From positions 1 through 24,885 of the IMG/VR virus record IMGVR_UViG_3300050821_004154: 24,885 nucleotides of DNA; one strand, 5' to 3'. This document shows, piece after piece, positions 1 through 5,511 of the stretch. The position numbers were made by a program, and so were the translations under genes. This DNA is from a virus. The number at the start of each line of letters is the position of its first letter. Position 1 is the first letter of the stretch. The notes under the pieces are model-generated. The model saw only the letters and a program-made list of their open reading frames with translations, searched no databases and had not been told where the DNA came from.

Positions 1-2
1 AG

Positions 3-1115
3 TTCATCACCAGACCAGAGCCGAAACGAGTCGTCCCCTGGCGAAGCCCCAGCGAAAAGCAACGATTCCTCTACTCCAACGATCCCGGATGCCTCGGGTT
101 GGAGCCTGTCCTAGACCTCAAGTCCGGCAACATCACCACCGGGAAGATGGCGATCGCCAAGCTCTATGGCAAGACCCGGAACGAGGCAATCATTGCCCTC
201 GGGAAGTTGAACAAAATTGATGAAACACTTTCGACTTTCGCGAAGTCTAGCATGTCTGCTGTTACTCGGATGTACCCTCACTTCAACGTGCATGGTACCG
301 CGAGCGGACGACTATCCTCGTCAGACCCGAATCTCCAGAACATTCCCGAATCGGTACGTTGCATTTACGTGCCTAGTCATGCCGACTGGAAAATCGTCGA
401 TGTCGATTACTCCAACATTGAGAATCGCCTCACTGCGATCTTGGCCGGAGATACAGAACGTCTTAGAAAGTATGAGGACCCGAAACATTCGGATTATAAG
501 GTGCTGGTTAACCGAGCCTATGGAATTCCCTATGATGAGATAATCAAGGACAACTCTCGCGAGGCACCTTACGGGAAGTGCAAAGCGATCGTGCTGGGGA
601 TCAACTACGGCCTCGGCGCTAAGAAGATCAGCAAGATGTATGACATGGACTTGAAGGAGGTTCATCACCTTTTAGACACATGGAAATCAGAGATCAAATT
701 AACGAGCGCGTGGCAGCAGAGGACGGCGGAGCAAGCAGGCCGCGAGGGACTCTTGACTACCCCGTTCGGACGGAAACGTTGGTTCTGGACCTCCAGTACC
801 TACACCGAGAGTTTGAGCTTTTTACCTCAAAGCTGCGCCGCCGATATAATCTTCCGAGCGATGCTTGGTTTGATGTACGAACGGATTGGGTGGCCTGTAG
901 AGAAGGTTCTAAAGACGGTTTCGATAGCGAAGAGTATACCATCAAATACGAATCTACTCCTTCAGGTCCACGACAGTCTAGTTTTCGAATCAGCGCCAGA
1001 CAAGGTCGAAGAGTTAGTTATCGCGTTGAAGACTGTGATGGAGCAGCCCTGGAAGGAACTCGGGGGCTACAAGATTCCGATCAGCGTAAAGGTAGGTGAC
1101 TCGTGGGGAGATTGA
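3..1115 (+). CDS. Family A DNA polymerase (PolA-like), C-terminal part, 5' end cut by window
   Basis: Phage replicative DNA polymerase of the E. coli Pol I/T7 family. The frame is open from the left edge, so the N-terminus (any 3'-5' exonuclease domain) lies outside the window; the TTG at 99 is not a real start. Visible in order: the TASGRLSSSDPNLQNIP template-contact region (nt about 297-347), motif A VDVDYSNIENR with the catalytic Asp (396-431), motif B K-x7-YG with KAIVLGINYG (582-611), and motif C QVHDSLVFE with the second catalytic Asp (about 966-992). Aligned by eye to Pol I, the 762 position in motif B is Leu (codon 594-596), the R754 position is Tyr, and motif C has HDS instead of HDE. 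Family assignment is firm; the consequences of these substitutions are inference. The next small ORF overlaps its end. Confidence 0.96.
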   Translation, partial: FITRPEPKRVVPWRSPSEKQRFLYSNDPGCLGLEPVLDLKSGNITTGKMAIAKLYGKTRNEAIIALGKLNKIDETLSTFAKSSMSAVTRMYPHFNVHGTASGRLSSSDPNLQNIPESVRCIYVPSHADWKIVDVDYSNIENRLTAILAGDTERLRKYEDPKHSDYKVLVNRAYGIPYDEIIKDNSREAPYGKCKAIVLGINYGLGAKKISKMYDMDLKEVHHLLDTWKSEIKLTSAWQQRTAEQAGREGLLTTPFGRKRWFWTSSTYTESLSFLPQSCAADIIFRAMLGLMYERIGWPVEKVLKTVSIAKSIPSNTNLLLQVHDSLVFESAPDKVEELVIALKTVMEQPWKELGGYKIPISVKVGDSWGD

Positions 1116-1312
1116 AGGCATGGTGGCGATGGATGAATGGCGATGATCCTCTCTGGTTTCACCACTTGATTCACGGAGGTCCTTCCCTTTCGGAAATCTG
1201 GAAGACTCGGGACTGGGGGCATGATTGCGCCGAGCGTGGATGCCTCCTCGCCAAAACGGGGTTAGACAGTGTAACTAAATCAGATTCTGAGGGGTCTAAA
1301 CAAAGTGGCTAA
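1103..1312 (+). CDS. Small hypothetical protein (69 aa) containing repeat copy 1
   Basis: Not recognised. GTG start overlapping the last 13 bases of the polymerase gene, with a weak AAAGG-type ribosome site just upstream; an in-frame ATG at 1133 is an alternative. The N-terminal half is rich in Trp and His (WWRW, WFHHLIHGG) and is followed by HDCAERGC, so metal binding is conceivable but unproven. The last third (LLAKTGLD) is encoded by an antisense copy of the bipartite repeat, and the same residues recur in the histidine phosphatase for the same reason. Its position in an unbroken chain of overlapping rightward genes supports it being real. Confidence 0.55.
   Translation: MGRLKAWWRWMNGDDPLWFHHLIHGGPSLSEIWKTRDWGHDCAERGCLLAKTGLDSVTKSDSEGSKQSG
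1243..1265 (-). repeat. Bipartite repeat copy 1 (antisense, near a gene end)
   Basis: On the minus strand reads TAACCCCGTTTTGGCGAGGA (the same 20 bases as copy 4), flanked by extra matches. It lies in the last third of the rightward gene at 1103-1312, where it encodes LLAKTGLD. Confidence 0.85.
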
Positions 1313-1442
1313 GGTGATTCGAATTCCAATGATTTGTAGCGGCGCTTGGCGGAAGTACAAGGGATTGAAAGAACCAAAATGCGCTGGTGGTAATGGTTGT
1401 TCAGTTTGTTGGCGAATCTATGAAGCGAGGCAAGGACGATGA
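1305..1442 (+). CDS. Very small Cys-containing hypothetical protein (45 aa)
   Basis: Not recognised. GTG start at 1305, eleven bases after GAGGGG (1288-1293), overlapping the stop of the previous gene; the stop overlaps the next ATG as ATGA (1439-1442). Four cysteines (C11, C26, C32, C35) include C-x5-C-x2-C, a spacing compatible with a small zinc-binding knuckle. ATG at 1329 is an alternative start. Supported mainly by the exact fit between its neighbours and the cysteine pattern, so moderate confidence only. Confidence 0.5.
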   Translation: MAKVIRIPMICSGAWRKYKGLKEPKCAGGNGCSVCWRIYEARQGR

Positions 1443-1717
1443 TCAAGCAAGGCGAAGTAGCTTTTTTAAAAACAACTGGCGAGGCGGTGTTCGTGCTGGA
1501 CTTGCCACAAGCAGGTGAAGTTACAGTTCGACGCCCGAACCCTAGTCAGAATGGGTTGTTTCACATGGTGGAGAAATTCACCTGCGCGGAACTACAAACC
1601 CTTGATGAACAGCGTGCGCAGTTTGCTGCTGAGAATTCCAAATTAATGGAGAAGTATGGTCCTAAAGTCGAAGGTCTACCTTCCGTTGATTCAAACAACG
1701 GGTTCTCCAGTAATTGA
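1439..1717 (+). CDS. Hypothetical phage protein (92 aa)
   Basis: Function unknown. Starts MIKQGEVAFLKTTGEAVFVL and reads like a small beta-rich domain (residues 1-35: VAFLKTTGEAVFVLDLPQAGEVTVRRP) followed by a charged helical part (residues 45-75). The 'VLDLPQAGEVTVRRP' type of sequence looks familiar from small uncharacterised phage proteins near replication genes, but I cannot name a family. ATG start overlaps the upstream stop by four bases, with AGGCAAGGAC just upstream. Its 3' end overlaps the next small gene by 62 bases in another frame. Confidence 0.75.
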   Translation: MIKQGEVAFLKTTGEAVFVLDLPQAGEVTVRRPNPSQNGLFHMVEKFTCAELQTLDEQRAQFAAENSKLMEKYGPKVEGLPSVDSNNGFSSN

Positions 1718-1832
1718 CCTCGATGGCCTTAATCCTGAAGACAAACTCAGAATAACTCAAGTGGGATTTCGTCAGTGGCTGGACGAGGCTGCTGACGAAC
1801 AGGAGCATCGATTTGGTCGGAGAGGTCTGTGA
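1656..1832 (+). CDS. Small hypothetical protein (58 aa)
   Basis: Not recognised. ATG at 1656 preceded by GGAG (1648-1651, short spacing); stop TGA at 1830-1832. The central part VIDLDGLNPEDKLRITQVGF and the acidic segment WLDEAADEQEHRF look like a folded, charged helical protein rather than random translation. It fills the otherwise unexplained gap between the 92-aa gene and the ATPase gene, overlapping the first by 62 bases and the second by 20. A TTG at 1686 is an alternative start. Confidence 0.55.
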   Translation: MVLKSKVYLPLIQTTGSPVIDLDGLNPEDKLRITQVGFRQWLDEAADEQEHRFGRRGL

Positions 1833-2967
1833 ATGTCTACCGAAAGAGAGCTGGTTTACAAGTTGGATGAAAGCATGGCCTCTGGCCGAATCCCCCCGAT
1901 CATACATATTGTTCTCGGGAATGGCGTGCCTTGGTGCGGCACTCGGCCGCAGAGTTTACTTTTCCTTGGATGTCCACAAGGTATACCCACTTTTGAATCT
2001 GCTGCTGATTGGTCCAAGTGGTATTGGGAAATCGACCGCGATGCGGGATATTGCGGTAAATCACCTGATTCCGCCTTTACCGGAAGACATCAAACCGAAT
2101 CTATTGACGGGCAAATCCACGAAGGAAGCGATCCATCAAGATCTCGTGGTAATGCCGAAGTCGATCATCTTAGCATCCGAGCTGGCAAATCTGTTCAGCA
2201 AGGAGAAGTACAACGAGGGGATGATTCCCTACATGACCGATCTCCTCGACCTGGCGCCAGCGAGAGTAAGGACAAAGTCTGGCGGGAATATGATTATCCA
2301 ACGACCGGAGTGCTGCGTGATGGGTGGATCGACGAAGCAATGGTTGCAAGACATGCTTCCGAGTACGGCCGGGGAAGGCGGCTTCTTACCGCGCTTCTTG
2401 ATAGTCAAAGAAGACTACAAGTTCCAGAGGATAGCCGATCCACGTCGGCACATGAATGATCAGCAACGAGCCGAACTGGCGACTGAGCGGGAGAAAGTGG
2501 TTTATGACTTCGTTAAACTCGTCCGAATCAACGAAGGACTTATCGACTTCGACGACTATGAAGCCAGCGACGCTTATACAGAATGGTATAACACCCTCAA
2601 CCCCGAAAGCGGAAGCCTTGCACCCTTTTACGCAAGAGCTGGTGCTCACGTCCTCCGTCTTAGTCTGCTTATTGCTTTGTCATGTTCACGTCAGGTTATC
2701 GTGGCTGATGATGTACGCGCTGGCATCTGTTTGTATACCTATGCCACTCAGAAGCTTGCTGATGTTATCATTCCGATGTCTCCTGAAGGTAAAAAAGCAT
2801 CGCGAATTATGGAAACCATTGGGAATATGGCCTTGAGTGGGACAGAGATTCGGAGGGCGATGCGGAATTATTGCGGGAGTCAAGATGTTGATCGGATGTT
2901 GGGCGATCTAGTGAGGGACCGAGAGTTGATATTAGAAGAAACTCTTTATAGAAAGCCGATGCACTGA
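1813..2967 (+). CDS. AAA/P-loop ATPase, DUF3987-like primase-associated helicase family
   Basis: Likely replication helicase or primase-associated ATPase acting with the PolA-type polymerase. The protein (384 aa) has Walker A GPSGIGKST (residues 67-75), a Walker B-like strand SIILASELANLF (117-128), a sensor-like CCVMGGSTKQWL (168-178), and a possible arginine finger in GGFLPRFLIV (R194). The C-terminus (about 325-384) looks like a winged helix, including the stretch SGTEIRRAMRNY. The start is TTG at 1813 because a clean AGGAG lies seven bases upstream (1801-1805) and no ATG in this frame has a comparable site. The stop overlaps the next ATG as TGATG. Family name is by resemblance; P-loop ATPase is firm. 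Confidence 0.85.
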   Translation: MVGEVCECLPKESWFTSWMKAWPLAESPRSYILFSGMACLGAALGRRVYFSLDVHKVYPLLNLLLIGPSGIGKSTAMRDIAVNHLIPPLPEDIKPNLLTGKSTKEAIHQDLVVMPKSIILASELANLFSKEKYNEGMIPYMTDLLDLAPARVRTKSGGNMIIQRPECCVMGGSTKQWLQDMLPSTAGEGGFLPRFLIVKEDYKFQRIADPRRHMNDQQRAELATEREKVVYDFVKLVRINEGLIDFDDYEASDAYTEWYNTLNPESGSLAPFYARAGAHVLRLSLLIALSCSRQVIVADDVRAGICLYTYATQKLADVIIPMSPEGKKASRIMETIGNMALSGTEIRRAMRNYCGSQDVDRMLGDLVRDRELILEETLYRKPMH

Positions 2968-3725
2968 TGGCCCTTAGTAAGTATAGACAATTCGCTTTAG
3001 ACAACCAATTGTGTTTAGATTGTCATGCGCCTCGTGGTCCTGAGCGACAACGTTGCCCGGAATGTTTAAAGAAAGCTAATGATAGGCAAAAGTTGTACAA
3101 GAGCGGTCAGCCTGATTACATCAGAGCCAAAGCAAGGGAACGTCACCGACGTGTTCGAGAGCGCGTTCTGGCGAAATACGGAGGCTGTTGTCAGTGTTCA
3201 AACTGCAAGGTTTCAACTTATGAATTCTTGGCCATTGATCACAAACAAGGTGGAGGTTGTAAGGAACGTCGAGAAAAGAATTTTCCGAACGCGCAAAGTT
3301 TTTATAATTACCTAGATAAGCAACCCGTATTGAATACTTATCAAGTCCTTTGCCACAATTGCAATTCTGCCAAAGGTTATTACGGTACTTGCCCGCATCT
3401 CAAGGAGAACGAATGTCAAAACCAAAAACTTGGGTCTGCCTCTTCGACATCCATTACCCCAAGTATGATAAGCGAACCTTCAACGCCGCAATGCAGTTTA
3501 TCCGAGACAGCAAACCTGCTGGCATTTTACTCGGAGGCGATCAGCTCGACAATGAAGAAATTTCACACCACAATCGTAACAAACCCCTCTATAGGGAACG
3601 TGCTAGCTACCGACGAAACAGTGAAGGCTTCGATCGTGACATCCTCCGACCACTTGAAGAAGCTGTGGGACGCGGTGAAAAAGTATGGATCATCGGGAAC
3701 CACTGTGATTGGGAACGTCAACTGA
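2967..3725 (+). CDS. HNH endonuclease with N-terminal zinc finger; C-terminal tail doubtful
   Basis: DNA-cutting His-Me finger nuclease, probably a free-standing homing-type or recombination endonuclease. Residues 16-33 form a CxxC...CxxC zinc knuckle (C16, C19, C30, C33). Then comes a basic linker with KARERHRRVRERV, a second cysteine set (C74, C75, C77, C80), the catalytic region IDHKQGGG (D91, H92) and VLCHNCNSAKG (C129, H130, N131, C132, N133). The recognisable domain ends near residue 147 (about nt 3407). The remaining roughly 100 residues (Ser/Thr-rich) lie out of frame over the phosphoesterase gene and probably do not represent selected protein. ATG overlaps the previous stop (TGATG); no strong ribosome site. 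Confidence 0.85.
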   Translation: MALSKYRQFALDNQLCLDCHAPRGPERQRCPECLKKANDRQKLYKSGQPDYIRAKARERHRRVRERVLAKYGGCCQCSNCKVSTYEFLAIDHKQGGGCKERREKNFPNAQSFYNYLDKQPVLNTYQVLCHNCNSAKGYYGTCPHLKENECQNQKLGSASSTSITPSMISEPSTPQCSLSETANLLAFYSEAISSTMKKFHTTIVTNPSIGNVLATDETVKASIVTSSDHLKKLWDAVKKYGSSGTTVIGNVN

Positions 3726-4180
3726 TTGAAGAGAATCCGGAGCTTGAAGGAATTATTGAACGACCTGAACTTCTTAAATTAGATCAGCGCGGTTGGAAGG
3801 TTGTGCCATTGGGTCATGCCTATAAATTAGGCGAATTAAATGTGATTCACGGAGAAATTCTCACAGGAATCGGCAATCAAGCTGGTGCCTTTCCCGCTAA
3901 GAAAGCAATAGAATTTTACGCCGGCAATGTACTGGCGGGGCACACTCACGCGCCACAATCTTTCACCAAGATTTCTCCTGTGGAAGCAAAAAAGAAATAT
4001 ATGGCCTGGATATCTCCGATTGTCGGAGCCACCAACCCTGGCTACCTTCGCAACCGGCCAACTGCCTGGCTGAATGGCTTCACGATCGTTGAACTGCGGG
4101 ATAAGGGGTTCTTCAACCTCTATCCGGTGGTGGTGTTTGACGGGGAGTTTAGTTATGGCGGAAAGTTGTACAAAGGATAA
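3413..4180 (+). CDS. Calcineurin-like metallophosphoesterase
   Basis: Two-metal phosphoesterase (255 aa), by family a phosphatase, nuclease or nucleotide hydrolase; the substrate cannot be told. All signature blocks are present: FDIH (D12, H14), GGDQLDN (D43, D46), GNHCDWE (N96, H97), VIHGE (H146) and GHTHAPQ (H177, H179). The start is ATG at 3413 because AAGGAG (3402-3407) sits five bases upstream, the best ribosome site in the left arm; the frame is open further upstream but that part overlaps the HNH domain. Its stop TAA is also the first triplet of repeat copy 2. It overlaps the HNH reading frame by 313 bases. Confidence 0.93.
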   Translation: MSKPKTWVCLFDIHYPKYDKRTFNAAMQFIRDSKPAGILLGGDQLDNEEISHHNRNKPLYRERASYRRNSEGFDRDILRPLEEAVGRGEKVWIIGNHCDWERQLIEENPELEGIIERPELLKLDQRGWKVVPLGHAYKLGELNVIHGEILTGIGNQAGAFPAKKAIEFYAGNVLAGHTHAPQSFTKISPVEAKKKYMAWISPIVGATNPGYLRNRPTAWLNGFTIVELRDKGFFNLYPVVVFDGEFSYGGKLYKG

Positions 4181-4199
4181 CCCCGTTTATGCGAGGAGA
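4178..4199 (+). repeat. Bipartite repeat copy 2 (sense, bridging stop and start)
   Basis: TAACCCCGTTTATGCGAGGA. The first triplet is the stop of the phosphoesterase and the internal ATG is the start of the HD phosphohydrolase. Identical over 20 bases to copy 5. Confidence 0.92.
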
Positions 4200-4806
4200 T
4201 CAGGAATATATTCGAACCTATATAGGCCACAAATGCTGGCCATGTGATCCCCAGCCTGAAGATATCCACATCGAAGATATCGCTCATGCGCTTAGCCTGC
4301 TGTGTCGATTCACCGGGCACGTTCGCGAGTTCTACTCGGTCGGAGATCATAGTCTAAGGGTCTCCGAGTTGTGCTCGCCAGAGAACAAACTCTGGGGTTT
4401 GCTGCATGACGCGAGCGAGGCGTACTTGGCGGATGTGGCTCGACCCGTGAAGCGGAACGAAGTATTCGGGGCTTACTACAAGAAGGTAGAGGCGGGGTTG
4501 ATGGCCGTCATCGCCCAGAAGTTCAATCTGTCAATGCCTGAACCCCCGGAGGTTAAGACCTTTGACAACATCCTGCTTCGAACGGAGCAGCGAGACTTGA
4601 TGCCAGTCGCTAAAGACGGGCCAATAGGAGACAATGATAGATGGAAGGACTCGGTGGAACCGCTACCATACAGGCTAGTACCCAGGCCGCCGGAGGAAAC
4701 AGAGGAGTTGTTTCTAGATCAGTTCAAGCAGCTCAGCAAAAAGCCTCCAAGGTCCCAGCTTGGCAAGGAGTCGTGGCGTATTTCCCTAACGCCCTTCTTG
4801 CCGTAG
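4189..4806 (+). CDS. HD-domain phosphohydrolase (YfbR/nucleotidase-like)
   Basis: Predicted metal-dependent nucleotide or deoxynucleotide phosphohydrolase (205 aa) adjusting nucleotide pools during replication. The metal site is clear: DHS (H54), LLHDASEAYL (H73, D74) and FDNILLRTEQRDLM (D126). This architecture (IRTYIGH...IEDIAHALSLLCRFTGH) is common in phage and bacterial HD proteins related to YfbR, a fold also used by the dATPase DatZ of Z-genome phages. The ATG at 4189 lies inside repeat copy 2, eight bases after the phosphoesterase stop; the nearest purine-rich ribosome site (AAAGGA, 4173-4178) is eleven bases away. The last 166 bases overlap the next gene, and the conserved part ends near FLDQFKQL (about 4735). 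Confidence 0.9.
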   Translation: MRGDQEYIRTYIGHKCWPCDPQPEDIHIEDIAHALSLLCRFTGHVREFYSVGDHSLRVSELCSPENKLWGLLHDASEAYLADVARPVKRNEVFGAYYKKVEAGLMAVIAQKFNLSMPEPPEVKTFDNILLRTEQRDLMPVAKDGPIGDNDRWKDSVEPLPYRLVPRPPEETEELFLDQFKQLSKKPPRSQLGKESWRISLTPFLP

Positions 4807-5036
4807 CCGCGATTTCGAAGATGGGGGCTGAAAAGCACAATGGTGGCATATTGCCAACCAAGTGGCGAGATTATCCGGCGGAAGTTTATGCAGATGCTTT
4901 GGCAAGACATTTGTTTGATGAGAGTAAAGGTTATTACGATTCTGAAAGTGCTATGCTCCACGCTGGTCACCTTGCTTGGAATGCTTTGGCAAGATTAGAG
5001 AAATTACTGGAGAACATCCCACTTAAAGCTCAATAG
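4641..5036 (+). CDS. dATP/dGTP diphosphohydrolase-like protein (131 aa)
   Basis: Resembles the short phage domain annotated as dATP/dGTP diphosphohydrolase (I believe PF18909). The conserved pattern runs from KVPAWQGVVAYFPNALLAVA (37-56) through EKHNGG (64-69), W75, DALARHL (85-91) and YYDSESAMLHAGHLAWNALARLEKL (98-122). The histidines H90, H107 and H110 and acids E102 and D100 are candidate metal ligands. The ATG at 4641 has AGGAG (4626-4630) ten bases upstream. The first about 36 residues overlap the HD gene in another frame and look unconserved (Ala/Gln-rich). Last gene of the rightward operon, directly before the terminator. Enzymatic role is inferred from the family. Confidence 0.8.
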   Translation: MEGLGGTATIQASTQAAGGNRGVVSRSVQAAQQKASKVPAWQGVVAYFPNALLAVAAISKMGAEKHNGGILPTKWRDYPAEVYADALARHLFDESKGYYDSESAMLHAGHLAWNALARLEKLLENIPLKAQ

Positions 5037-5055
5037 ACGTTAGCGTCGCAACAAA

Positions 5056-5080
5056 AAAGCCCCCAGAATCTGGGGGCTTT
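5056..5080. terminator. Bidirectional rho-independent terminator
   Basis: An 8-bp GC stem (5059-5066 GCCCCCAG pairing with 5070-5077 CTGGGGGC, loop AAT) is extended by three A-U pairs. Six A before it give a U run for leftward transcripts, and TTTCGTGTTT follows for rightward ones. It lies between the converging last genes of the early and late operons, exactly where both need to stop. Confidence 0.93.
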
Positions 5081-5097
5081 CGTGTTTCTAGCTGCTG

Positions 5098-5412
5098 CTA
5101 CAGCTGAAGCTTAAATGGGTTGAAGTCTTTTTCGACTAGTTCTCGTTCATCAAGGATTCGATAAAAGCGGCGACCATATTCAATGATGGTTTCAATGCTA
5201 GTCTTCTTCCAACCCTTTTTGATCAACCACTGCTTGAATTCCAGGACATCGGAACGGAATATGTCGCGAGGCTTTCTATCTGGGCCAAAGAACTTTATGA
5301 AGGTTTCGTAGGCCTTGGCCGCCCACATCCAAGTGCCGCGCTTCTTGTACCAGTACTGCGATTCCCAGAGGAGTTGGAGGTCGCGAAGTGATGGATCAGG
5401 AGGAAGGATCAT
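5098..5412 (-). CDS. Orphan tyrosine-recombinase core-binding (SAM-like) domain protein
   Basis: A 104-aa protein resembling the N-terminal DNA-binding domain of phage integrases. It has a helix YWYKKRGTWMWAAKAYETFI (20-39), then FFGPDRKPRDIFRSDVLEFKQWL (41-63), GWKKTSIETIIEYGRRFYRIL (67-87) and a terminal NPFKLQL. No catalytic domain (R...HxxR...Y) follows: the gene stops at 5098 and the terminator starts about 20 bases later. It may bind DNA on its own, for example as a regulator or a directionality or packaging factor, or be a remnant. No good ribosome site precedes the ATG; a 10-bp hairpin (5422-5453) sits just upstream. It is last in the late operon. Fold call is by pattern only. Confidence 0.65.
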   Translation of the reverse strand: MILPPDPSLRDLQLLWESQYWYKKRGTWMWAAKAYETFIKFFGPDRKPRDIFRSDVLEFKQWLIKKGWKKTSIETIIEYGRRFYRILDERELVEKDFNPFKLQL

Positions 5413-5421
5413 AAATGGATA

Positions 5422-5453
5422 AAGGGCCGATTAGATTGATGTCATCGGCCCTT
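5422..5453 (-). other. Perfect 10-bp inverted repeat upstream of the integrase-like gene
   Basis: AAGGGCCGAT (5422-5431) pairs perfectly with ATCGGCCCTT (5444-5453) around a 12-base loop. In the late transcript it lies between the 1629-aa gene and the 104-aa gene, ending nine bases before the ATG at 5412. It could attenuate, protect or process the RNA, or bind protein as DNA. There is no U run, so it is not a standard terminator. An AGGAGG (5474-5479 on this strand) lies upstream of it with no long ORF attached. Confidence 0.75.
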
Positions 5454-5511
5454 AGTCAGGTGGTCACAGTAGGACCTCCTATTAGTTTAGACCCTCCGAA
5501 AGATCAAAAGG

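Noticed and set aside
321-668. 115-aa minus-strand open frame under the polymerase
   Set aside because: Antisense to the conserved polymerase palm; no ribosome site or domain.
680-1099. 139-aa plus-strand open frame inside the polymerase
   Set aside because: Lies out of frame across conserved polymerase motifs and shows no recognisable domain; treated as a shadow.
1833-2459. A 208-aa open frame starting with ATG inside the ATPase gene
   Set aside because: Fully overlaps a gene with clear Walker motifs in another frame; its own translation has no domain and is of low complexity. The ATPase frame has the better ribosome site.
4607-4625. Possible eighth, degenerate repeat copy (TCGCTAAAGACGGGCCA)
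   Set aside because: Only part of each arm matches and the site is well explained as HD-protein coding sequence.
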